In this document: positions 1-7,920 of the stretch, piece by piece
Numbering within the stretch: position 1 is the first letter of the stretch
Layout: the number at the start of each line of letters is the position of its first letter
Origin: Acidobacteriota bacterium
GTDB lineage: Bacteria > Acidobacteriota > Vicinamibacteria > Vicinamibacterales > 2-12-FULL-66-21
Direction of reading: 5' to 3'
NCBI GenBank assembly: GCA_003222675.1
Contig: QHWT01000048.1
Coordinates: forward strand, 1 to 64,000
DNA: 64,000 nt
Translations under genes and position numbers: made by a program
The notes under the pieces: model-generated
The model's database searches: none
Told to the model about the DNA's origin: nothing
What the model saw: the letters and a program-made list of their open reading frames with translations, nothing else

Positions 1-128
1 AGGAATTGGTTCGCATTACGTCGCCAGCCAAGGGGCGCTCTGACAGGGTGTCTCGCTTCACTCCTTCGGCTCGATTGGACCGCCTAGAGGTGTGAGTGGT
101 GGACGCACCTGGCGGGCGCACTTCGAGT

Positions 129-1457
129 TCAGGCGGCAACCACCGTTTTCCCGAAGGCTGTCGTTGCGGACAGGACATCGGTCTCATGCTTCAACATCGC
201 ATCGGCCGCGAGCTTCTGCTCGGGTCGCAGCTCACCGTGAAACGTCGCCTGCAGCGGCTGTGCATTGTGACGCTCGTCGCGGACGACCATGCGAATGTTC
301 AGGTCCGTCAGGACCTGACGAACATCTGCCAGGCAGCCGCGCGGGAGACCGATGTGATGCGGATATTCCTCGGCGCAGCCGATGATGCGTGGCTTGTCGT
401 ATGTGGGCAGCCGCATCGCTTGCGCCTTGTAGAACTCTGGATTCTCGAATGCCGCGACACGCAGCAACTGGTTTCGCAGCCCCGGCGCCAATCCGTCCCT
501 GGTGACGTAGACCTCGTTGCCGAGGACGAGCTCAAGCGATTGAGGGAGGTCACCAGCAATCGGCAGCTCCTTTCTGCGTCGTGATGGCGGCGCTGTCCAC
601 GGCGCAGGGTCGTCATCCTCGGCCAGCGGAAGGTTCACGCCGAGGACACGGCCTCGTTGCTCGGCTTTGCGCACGACATCTTCGACATGTCCGCGTCGAA
701 TACGCCGTATCGCTGAAAGACAGGTCCATTGATCGTGATGCGGGATGCCGTGGTCGTCGAGGAAGACGCTGTTGCCGTCACTGCGGCGGTGCTTCTGCAG
801 CGGCAATGCGATCAGATTGCCGAATCCACCATGTGGCAGGGTGTCTTGATTCGGAAAGAACCTGTCGTACGAATCGAAACCGATGTCCGGCCGACGTTCC
901 ATCGTCTCGGTCAGGATGTAGCAGCCGAGCTTTCTCGCGAGTGCAGCAGGCACCGCCTCTTCGAAGAATAGCCAGGCGTGGCCGCCCCGCCCCGAACGCG
1001 ACCGCTCGAGTGCAGCCGAAAGATCCATCCTGCCGCACGTGTCCATAAACGCGGTAGAGTCGTCGAGCCGACGGCTCTTGTCGAAGTCGACCGCCAGGAA
1101 CAAGCACGTCTCATCCAGGAGCATCGGGTAAACACCAGCCACGAACGGTTGACCGGCGTCGTCCCGGCCGGAAAGGTGCCATCGGATCACTTCATCGGTG
1201 ACCGGCAGGAAGCGACGGTTTGGGCACTCCGCGCATTTGACGCGCGGCTTTTCGCAGATGCCGCGCACCCACTCGTTGGCGCACGCGGGTGCATAGCCGG
1301 ACTTCCCGGTCTTGGGGCTCTCGAACCGACGCGGGCAAACGTCCTCACGCCCGCGAAAGAGAGACCGGAACAACGCGATCTTCTCCCCGGGCGAGGAGAG
1401 CTGATGGACGAGACGTCGATCTTGATCCACTGCCTCAGTCGAGCTCGGATCTCGCAC
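129..1457 (-). pseudogene. TOTE-type archaeo-eukaryotic primase, truncated at the helicase Walker A
   Basis: This 442-codon GTG-start frame matches the primase part of the primase-helicase of TOTE conflict systems, which are predicted anti-mobile-element systems. It shows a cysteine cluster (C59, C68, C75, C78), the primase acidic pair in LAVDFDK (D124, D126), SRSGRGGH around residues 153-160, and the conserved blocks ERRPDIGFDSYDRFFPNQ and KAQAMRLPTYDKPRI. It then enters the SF2 helicase and stops directly after ATTAFGKTVVAA, the Walker A strand. Family members continue for several hundred residues of helicase. I cannot recover a clean continuation in the 128 bases left, so the gene is probably broken; a frameshift with sequence beyond the window is possible. 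Family identity is firm, function is probably lost. Confidence 0.82.
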
Positions 1458-2297
1458 GAGATGATGTCATCGTCACGGCATACCGATCAAACCTCTGGAT
1501 CGTGAGGTTCGCGAATCAGTGTCGACGCCGGCCGCGGGTAGCGTGAAGGGTAGCTCTCTGGCCCAACAAGCGCGGAAGATGGAGGGCCGTGAACGATGGA
1601 GGGCGGGAAAATCTCGAACGATTTCGGCGGAAGGGGGATTCGAAGCACCGGCTACTCGGTTCCGAGAGTCGAATTCGGAAGAGAAACCGAGTGACCCGGC
1701 AGACTGAGTTTTGCGGATTTTCTTAGGAAGGCGAACGGAACGGAGCGAGCCGGCGAAGCGCGAGCGGAGTGGAGGGAGCTTAAGCGAGGCGCCGGAGGGC
1801 ACCGCCGCGAAGCGGCGGCGCCGAGCGCCAAAATTGGTCGGGGCGAGAGGATTCGAACCTACGACCCCTCGGTCCCGAACCGAGGCACGACATCTGAATT
1901 GGAGGCCGGAGTACGGGCTCCGATTCGCGGAGCCGCCACCGAGCTACCATCAGGCTAACGGTTCGCGGAGGCAGTGGAAGACCTGCGAGAGCCCACACAG
2001 GCCCCACGGTATCGCTGCCATGCGTCGAGTTTTTAGGGAATGTCGCCGCCGCGTGAAGACGGCGATGGAGCCGTTATGAGCACCGACTACCGCTTCCAAA
2101 TCAACGGGGACGTCCTGCCGCTCGTCTTCCTGACGTCGCATCAATTCACCTTACAGCCCCACCACCAAAACAAACTGGTAGCTTTCTACCGTTGCTAGTG
2201 CTGCGTCGTCGCAAGCGGCAGATTCAAACCTCAGAGTCGTTCGTCTCTGCTGACCAGCCGCCGCGCCGAAACGCGTCATGACTTTCATCGCCTCCTC
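1458..2297. other. Gene-poor stretch with tRNA-derived debris
   Basis: No convincing protein gene lies here. Around 1618-1710 the minus strand resembles a tRNA: a CTCAGTCTG D-arm, an ACTCGGTT...AACCGAGT anticodon-type stem with an enlarged loop, and a TTCGAATCC T-loop, but its acceptor strands do not pair. At 1740-1815 lies a GC-rich segment of the style seen again at 26785-26865. A tRNA-Pro 3' copy starts at 1830 and is listed separately. I recognise nothing between 1960 and 2297. Confidence 0.5.
1830..1884 (-). repeat. Direct-repeat copy of the tRNA-Pro 3' part
   Basis: These 55 bases equal 18127-18181, the 3' part and 3' flank of the intact tRNA-Pro(CGG), except for one base (gcgaGagg against gcgaTagg). 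The copy covers the encoded CCA, the T-arm, the variable loop and most of the anticodon arm. On the minus strand the missing 5' part is replaced by about 60 unrelated bases, after which a D-arm-like AGCCTGATGGTAGCT reappears near 1944-1958. Integrative elements that target tRNA 3' ends leave such duplications; simple decay of a second tRNA gene is the alternative. Confidence 0.75.
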
Positions 2298-3824
2298 CTA
2301 GCCGAACACCGAGACGGGCATTGTGGAGAACTGATCGATGCGTGGCCGAAACTCCATGTACGGGAGGATGTCGCGCCCGATCTCGATGCCGGGGGCTGCT
2401 TCTGTGAGCGCGAGCGCGTCCTGGTTCAGGCGGAAGACAGCTCGCTCGGTGATATATAGCACTTCCTGGCCGGTCTTCCTCGCGTACGACGCAGCGAACG
2501 TGATGCTGTCCACCTGCTTGACGAACTTACGCACCTTGCCCGGTCGCACGACTGCCAGGCGGCCGTCGGACCACGCCAGTTCGGTGCCCTGCGCATCGAA
2601 CGACCCGCAGAAGACGACTTTGTGCGCATACTGCGCGATCTCGATGAAGCCGCCAGGACCAATGATGTTCCCCCCGAGATGAGACACGTTGACGTTTCCG
2701 GCTTCATCGATCTCACCCATGCCGAGAAAAGCGATATCCACTCCGCCGCCGCTGTAGAAATCGAACTGATCGACGGAGGACACGATTGCGTCAGCGTTAC
2801 GCGCCGCGCCAAAGAGCCTGCCGTCGAGCAGGCGGCCGTTGTGCGCGCCCTGCTCGACGCTCATCCACAACTCGCCCGCGTTCCCCTGTTCCGCGATAAC
2901 GCCAAAGATGCCGCCCGGTATGCCGAAGCCAAAGTTGAGAGAGGCGCCTGGTCTCAGCTCCATGGCAGCCCTCCGGGCGATGATTCGTCGTTCGAGTTTC
3001 GAGGGAACCTCCGCAGGCGAAACTCCCAAGGGAGCGCGCAGCGAACCGCCGATTGTCGGATCGTAGGCGAGCCCGTAGAACTGCGTCTGCAGCGGCTCCT
3101 CGACCACGGCATCCACCATGATGCCGGGCACGCGCACGCGCCGCGGGTGCAGAGAGCCGGCTTCGAGAACCTGCCGAACTTGCGCAACGACCCGGCCGCC
3201 GCTGTTGTGCGCGGCGAGCGCCATGCTGTGGATATCGAGATCGACCGCTTCCTCCTCCGGGCTCAGATTGCCGCGAGTGTCGGCAAACGTCGCGCGGATG
3301 ATCGCCACATCGACGCGGAACGGCTTGTAATGCAGCACCTCGTGACCGTCTATCTCGAGGCGTTCGAGCACCTGCTCCTTACTTCGTCGATTGCATCGGC
3401 CGCCGCCGTGACGTGGGTCGACGAATGTTCCCAGACCGGTCTGCGTAAAGAGGCCGGGCCGGCCGGCGCCAATCTCGCGCAGCAGTTGCTGTATGACCCC
3501 GCCCGGCAGACAATACGCCTCCACCTTCTCGTCGCGTACGAGGTGCTGCATCTTCGGCGACCACGTGAAGTGCGCAGCGATCACCTTGCGAACCATACCC
3601 TCATGGGCGAAGCGGTTCGTGCCCAGCGCCCCCCGGTCGCCAAGGCCAAGCGAATGCACGAGCGTGAGATCCTTCGGGTGCCCGGATTCCAAAAACCGTG
3701 TCTCGAGGGCAGCGAAGATGCTTTCGGCCGAGATCATGCCGGCGCCGTTGCCGCTGATGGCGACCGTTTGTCCGTCGCCCACCATTTCAGCCGCATCGGC
3801 GGCACTGACGAATCGAGTCGACAT
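2298..3824 (-). CDS. Propionate/acetate-type CoA-transferase (family I)
   Basis: The protein (508 aa from this start) transfers CoA between carboxylic acids through a glutamyl-CoA thioester. It carries both halves of a family I enzyme in one chain: an N-terminal glycine-rich part (SGNGAGMISAESIF, GLGTFVDPRHGGG) and a C-terminal part with FGFGIPGGI and SVEQGAHNG, whose Glu (about E324) is the expected catalytic residue. The open frame extends 37 codons further upstream, but that would overlap the hydratase. I chose the ATG at 3824 because TTGGAGG sits just before it and it starts 13 bases after the hydratase stop. Substrate is not determined; propionate, acetate or 4-hydroxybutyrate types are possible. 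Confidence 0.85.
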   Translation of the reverse strand: MSTRFVSAADAAEMVGDGQTVAISGNGAGMISAESIFAALETRFLESGHPKDLTLVHSLGLGDRGALGTNRFAHEGMVRKVIAAHFTWSPKMQHLVRDEKVEAYCLPGGVIQQLLREIGAGRPGLFTQTGLGTFVDPRHGGGRCNRRSKEQVLERLEIDGHEVLHYKPFRVDVAIIRATFADTRGNLSPEEEAVDLDIHSMALAAHNSGGRVVAQVRQVLEAGSLHPRRVRVPGIMVDAVVEEPLQTQFYGLAYDPTIGGSLRAPLGVSPAEVPSKLERRIIARRAAMELRPGASLNFGFGIPGGIFGVIAEQGNAGELWMSVEQGAHNGRLLDGRLFGAARNADAIVSSVDQFDFYSGGGVDIAFLGMGEIDEAGNVNVSHLGGNIIGPGGFIEIAQYAHKVVFCGSFDAQGTELAWSDGRLAVVRPGKVRKFVKQVDSITFAASYARKTGQEVLYITERAVFRLNQDALALTEAAPGIEIGRDILPYMEFRPRIDQFSTMPVSVFG

Positions 3825-3837
3825 GAGCCTCCAATCT

Positions 3838-4638
3838 TCAGAGGTTGCGAAAGATCGGTCTTCGCTTTTCGAGAAAAGCGCGGACACCCTCCTTGCAATC
3901 GGCCGTGCCGGACGCTTGCGCGGCGGCACTGGCATGGTGATGTGCGAAGTCGCCGTGCATTGTCGCCAGAATGCCCTTGGTCAGCGCGATAGCACCAGGC
4001 GCGTTGGCACACAGCCTCTCCAGCCAGGTCGCGAGTTGATTCTCCAAATCCGCCTGGCTGTCGGCCACTGCAGTAACGAGGCCCCACTCAAGCGCCTGCT
4101 CCGCCGTGATGGACTCGCCCAGGAGCGTCATGTGGCGCGCACGCGCGACGCCAATCGTCTCGGCAAGACGGCGCACTCCACCCCACCCCGAGATCATCCC
4201 GAGCGCGACCTCCGGCACGCCGAGTGTTGTGGACTTCTGCGCGATGCGCAGGTCGGTGGCAAGCGCCAGTTCCAGGCCGCCGCCGAACGCGTGCCCGGAG
4301 AGCGCCGCGACGACCGGCACCGGCAGGCTGGCCAGTCGATTCAGCAGGCGAATACCAGGAAGAATCCAGCGTTCGGCCATGTCTTGCGGCGACAGCGATC
4401 CCCAGGCTTCGATGTCTCCGCCCGCGCTGAAGAACCGGCCACGTCCGCGAAGCACCACGGCGCGAATTTCACGGTCCGACTCGATTTCGTCGAGACGCTC
4501 CGCCAGCGCCGCGATCATCGTCATGGTCAGCGCGTTCGCCTTGTCCGGCCGGTTGAGCTCGATCTCCGCCCAGATGGCGCCGTTTCGGTCGGCGCGGTGA
4601 TAGAGGATCTCGGAGCCTCGGTGCGCGTCTGAGACCAT
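3838..4638 (-). CDS. Enoyl-CoA hydratase/isomerase family protein
   Basis: A 266-residue crotonase-fold enzyme, the usual family length. The oxyanion-hole segments FFSAGGDIEAW and GHAFGGGLELA are present, as are both acidic residues normally used in water addition (Glu in GGGLE and Glu in GVPEVALGM), so it is probably a true hydratase. AGGAG lies 7 bases before the ATG. It is the first gene of a two-gene operon with the CoA-transferase, 13 bases apart, which suggests activation and beta-oxidation-type handling of a short or branched acyl-CoA. It is divergent from the P450 remnant, and only about 60 bases separate the two starts. Confidence 0.9.
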   Translation of the reverse strand: MVSDAHRGSEILYHRADRNGAIWAEIELNRPDKANALTMTMIAALAERLDEIESDREIRAVVLRGRGRFFSAGGDIEAWGSLSPQDMAERWILPGIRLLNRLASLPVPVVAALSGHAFGGGLELALATDLRIAQKSTTLGVPEVALGMISGWGGVRRLAETIGVARARHMTLLGESITAEQALEWGLVTAVADSQADLENQLATWLERLCANAPGAIALTKGILATMHGDFAHHHASAAAQASGTADCKEGVRAFLEKRRPIFRNL

Positions 4639-4680
4639 CGTTCGCTCCTGTCATCAATTCGATGCAATCCGACGCGATCC

Positions 4681-4686
4681 TATAAT
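4681..4686 (+). promoter_or_regulatory. Perfect -10 box close to a start codon
   Basis: TATAAT ends nine bases before the GTG start of the P450 frame, so transcription would begin at or next to the start codon (leaderless). On the other strand the same site gives a plausible -10 for the divergent hydratase operon. Confidence 0.5.
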
Positions 4687-4695
4687 CGTACCGAA

Positions 4696-5864
4696 GTGAT
4701 CGCTCCGGCTCGAGCAGATTCATCCCGGTATCCTCCCGGACCTCGCGGTTATCCATTCCTGGGTGTGCTGCCCCAGCTCCGTTCCGATCCGATTCGTACG
4801 TTTCTCGACGCTGCGGATCGCTACGGCGACGTCGTGCATCTCAAGGCAGGCCCGTATCACGGATTTCTGCTGTCGGATCCGGCGGACATCAAACATGTGC
4901 TCCAGGACAACACCCGCAACTACCACAGGAGTCCGCTCTACGATCGAGTCAGGGACGGGCTCGGCCTGCCGCAGCGGCGTCTCGCGCAGCCCGCGTTCCA
5001 CCATCAGCGGCTGATCACGATGGCGGACGCGATGGCCGACTGCACGGAGCAGATGCTCGAGCGCTGGGAGCACACGGCCTCGGCGGGGGAGACGATCGAC
5101 GTGGTCGCCGAAATGATGGCGCTGACGCAGGCCATCATCGTGCGAACGATGTTCAGCACGGACCTCGGCGTGACCGCCGGGATCGTCAATCGCACCTGGC
5201 CGATCATCAATCGACGGATTGGTGAGACGTTCTGGTCAACGAAGCTCGAGACGCGGCTGCCACTGCCGGCCAATCGCCGCTTCAGGAGCGCCCTGCGGGA
5301 GCTCGACACTGTCGTCTATCGAATCATCGCGGACCGCCGCCAGACCCGCCGCGACGAACCGGACTGCTGTCGATGTTTCTCTCGGCGCGCGACGACGAGA
5401 CCGGGACCGGCATGACCGACCGGCAACTTCGCGATGAAGTCATGACGATGCTGCTCGCTGGACACGAGACGACGTCGCTCGCGCTCTCGTGGACGTACTA
5501 CCTGCTGTCCCGGCACCCCGACATCGAACGGAGTATCGAGGACGAAGTCGATCGCGTGATCGGAGACCGGCGGCCCGCGTTCGCGCATGTGGATCATCTG
5601 ATCTACACGCGGCGGGTGCTCGAGGAATCGCTGCGGCTGTATCCCCCGGCGTGGGGGTTCTCACGCCTGGCGCTCGGCGATGATGAGACTGGCGGATTTC
5701 GCGTCCCGCAGGGCTCGATTGTGTTTCTGATCCCATTCGTCGTCCATCGCAGGCCGAACCTGTGGCCGGATCCGGACCGCTTCGATCCGGACCGATTCGC
5801 ACCAGAGCGCGATGCCGCGCGGCCACGGTTCGCCTACATCCCGATGGGCGGTCCCCGCGGCTGA
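4696..5864 (+). pseudogene. Cytochrome P450, frameshifted and lacking the haem cysteine
   Basis: The first frame (4696 to about 5360) gives the proline-rich YPPGPRG start and the N-terminal half; the second frame (from about 5361) gives I-helix AGHETTS, the ExxR motif in EESLRLYPP and the FDPDRFAPERD meander. They join if one G is restored in the run at 5361-5362 (DEPG-LLSMFLSARD). The second frame stops after YIPMGGPRG, just before the place where family members carry the haem-ligating Cys (FGxGxRxCxG). The enzyme therefore cannot bind haem normally. The convergent HAD-fusion gene begins only 7 bases further on, suggesting a deletion joined them. Confidence 0.85.
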
Positions 5865-5871
5865 TCCCTGA

Positions 5872-6759
5872 TTACGGCTGCTGGGTGTCAGGGATGATTT
5901 CCGTAAGCGACGGATCCATGCGGCTCGAGCGCGCGGCGTGGTTCGCGGCCGCACGCCAGGCAAAATGGTCGCGCACCTCTTGCCATGACGTGACGCGCGG
6001 ATAGGCCGTCTCGGCGGCATTGTGAGGCGCTGAGAACAGCACGGGCTTTCCCTTGAATCGGGCGAAGTGCCGCGAGCGGTCATCGATCAGATAGTGAGCG
6101 TCGAGGATGCTCTTGTCGCCGCAGAAGACGATGTGCGACGGTGGAATGAACGGAAAGTGGCGGCGCAGCCACCGGTATTTCGCATCGAAGGAACACGGAA
6201 CGTCCATCGCGGCCGACGCAACGAACACTTCGTAGCGTTCCGCCAGCTCGCGGACGACCGCCTGGCACTCCGGTAACACTTCGAGATCTTCAAAGAAGGA
6301 CGCGTCGAGCATCGCCTCCGCGGCCGCACGATGCGCCGGCGGAATGCAGTCCTCGAGGTGACGTCCGCGGACATCGGCCGGGGTGAGGCTCGTGCCGTAC
6401 GCGGCATTGTATCGGCGCAAATGCTCCGCGAGCGCGTCGGCCATCACTTCATCCATGTCGATGGCGATCCGGCACCGGCGCTCTCGATTCGCGCCGCGGC
6501 TGTCGTGCACCGCCTTCAGAACCGCGACCGTCGAGACGAGGATGATGACCGCCGTGTTTGCGGCGACGACCGCGGTCGCCTGATTCAGCACGCCGTACGC
6601 GAACCACAAGCAGGCGCCGGCGAGCAGCAACGCCAGCATGCCCATCGAGAGATCGCGGCCGCCCTGGCGGCGGACTTTCAGCACCTGCGGAAGGAACGAC
6701 AGCGCGCTGCAGGCCGCACCGGCCGTGCCAATCAACGCGCTCCAGCTGACGTCAATCAT
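5872..6759 (-). CDS. SemiSWEET membrane domain fused to a 5'(3')-deoxyribonucleotidase-like HAD domain
   Basis: One uninterrupted frame of 295 residues joins two families. Residues 1-86 are a SemiSWEET/PQ-loop unit: three hydrophobic helices (about 8-28, 40-59, 62-83) with the PQ pair at 24-25. Such small proteins transport sugars as dimers. Residues 96 to about 265 are a HAD domain of the cytosolic deoxyribonucleotidase type: DMDEV (D101, D103), VFVASAAMD, FCGDKSIL and YLIDDRSRHF. The linker (HDSRGANRERR) has no internal start codon, so the frame would give a membrane-anchored nucleotidase. I infer no reaction beyond dephosphorylation of a nucleotide-like substrate. Loss of a stop codon between two once-separate genes is an alternative origin. 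Confidence 0.8.
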   Translation of the reverse strand: MIDVSWSALIGTAGAACSALSFLPQVLKVRRQGGRDLSMGMLALLLAGACLWFAYGVLNQATAVVAANTAVIILVSTVAVLKAVHDSRGANRERRCRIAIDMDEVMADALAEHLRRYNAAYGTSLTPADVRGRHLEDCIPPAHRAAAEAMLDASFFEDLEVLPECQAVVRELAERYEVFVASAAMDVPCSFDAKYRWLRRHFPFIPPSHIVFCGDKSILDAHYLIDDRSRHFARFKGKPVLFSAPHNAAETAYPRVTSWQEVRDHFAWRAAANHAARSSRMDPSLTEIIPDTQQP

Positions 6760-6832
6760 TGTTGATTCCCATTACGTCCAGAATCGCCTGCGCGGCTCGA
6801 TTCTGTCCAATGAAACATTTGGCACACTCTGA

Positions 6833-6847
6833 TAACCTGAGGTTATG
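6833..6847. promoter_or_regulatory. LysR-type T-N11-A operator overlapping the start codon
   Basis: ATAACCTGAGGTTAT is a perfect 7-1-7 palindrome with the T-N11-A spacing of LysR-family sites. Its last three bases are the ATG of the LysR gene, so binding there would directly repress lysR, and it lies 74 bases from the divergent SemiSWEET-HAD gene. Confidence 0.7.
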
Positions 6848-7816
6848 GATATCGAGCTCGCGGATCTCCAGGCGCTGCTCGTTCTGGCGGAGACGCTGCA
6901 TTTCGGCCGGGCCGCGGATCGTCTGCACGTCTCGCAGCCAGCGCTCAGCAAGCGGATCCGGCGGATGGAAAGCAGGATCGGCGGGGCGCTGCTGGTCCGC
7001 GGCTATCGCGATGTGCGGCTCACGGAGGCCGGTCGGCTGCTCGCGAACCGGAGTCGTCACCTGATCGCGGAGGCCGCCGCCACGCTGGCGTTGACCGAGC
7101 GGGCGGCGCGCGGGGAAGCCGGGCTGCTTCGGATCGGCTTCGGGATTGCCAGCATCTTCGGCCTGCTGCCTGAAGTCGTCCAGCGGTTTCGCCGCGCGCA
7201 TCCGGAGGTGCAGCTCCACCTTCGTGACATGTCGACACCCGATCAGATCGACGCGCTCGTCAGTGGCGAGATCGACGTCGGCTTCATCCGTCATCGCGCG
7301 ACCGACGACCGGCTGCAATTGCGGTACGTCCTCGACGAGCGCCTCGTCGCCGCCCTGGGCCCGCACAGCCGCTGGGACACGCGCGCCGGCTTGCGCTCGG
7401 TGGCTTCCGAACCGTTCATCATCATCGCGCGGTCGCGATCCGCAAGCTTCTATGACCACGTGCTGAGCGTGTCCGCGGCCGCAGGCTTCGCGCCGCGGAT
7501 CGTTCAAGAGGCGGACGAGCTGTTCACCATCGTCTCGCTCGTGCGCTCGGGACTGGGTGTCTCGCTGGTCCCGCGATCGGCGGCGCTGATGCGCCTGCCG
7601 GGCGTCCGCTTTTACGAGCTGGGCATGCCGGAGGCGGCATGGAACATCGCGCTGGCGTGGCACCGCGACTCGGATCGCGTGCCGCTGGTGCGGCGATTCG
7701 TTGAAGCCGTGCCGCCTGCGCCGGTCAGGCTGGATCGTGGCGTAAGCCGCCGACCGGCGCGATCGAAGCCGCGCGGCGCGGACGGAGACACGAGCGGCGC
7801 GAAGAATGCGAGGTGA
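6845..7816 (+). CDS. LysR-family transcriptional regulator
   Basis: A 323-residue regulator with an N-terminal winged HTH (ETLHFGRAADRLHVSQPALSKRIRRMESRIG, about residues 16-46) and a periplasmic-binding-like effector domain (GFGIASIFGLLPEVV...GEIDVGFIRH...GLGVSLVPRS). The organisation resembles regulators of aromatic or hydroxy-acid catabolism. It is divergent from the SemiSWEET-HAD gene and upstream of the amidase, either of which may be a target. A perfect palindrome across its own start points to autoregulation. The tail after about residue 295 is Arg-rich and not family-like. Confidence 0.92.
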   Translation: MDIELADLQALLVLAETLHFGRAADRLHVSQPALSKRIRRMESRIGGALLVRGYRDVRLTEAGRLLANRSRHLIAEAAATLALTERAARGEAGLLRIGFGIASIFGLLPEVVQRFRRAHPEVQLHLRDMSTPDQIDALVSGEIDVGFIRHRATDDRLQLRYVLDERLVAALGPHSRWDTRAGLRSVASEPFIIIARSRSASFYDHVLSVSAAAGFAPRIVQEADELFTIVSLVRSGLGVSLVPRSAALMRLPGVRFYELGMPEAAWNIALAWHRDSDRVPLVRRFVEAVPPAPVRLDRGVSRRPARSKPRGADGDTSGAKNAR

Positions 7817-7920
7817 TTCGCGCACAGAGCTTCTGATCGCGGAGATCGCGGTGTCCAGTCGCTTGCGCCAGGACTCAATCGCTATACTGAGAGCTTCTGC
7901 GCAGGCAAAGGAGTGCAAGT

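Noticed and set aside
2622-3992. Plus-strand frame of 456 codons opposite the CoA-transferase
   Set aside because: Antisense shadow without recognisable domains, crossing two real genes.
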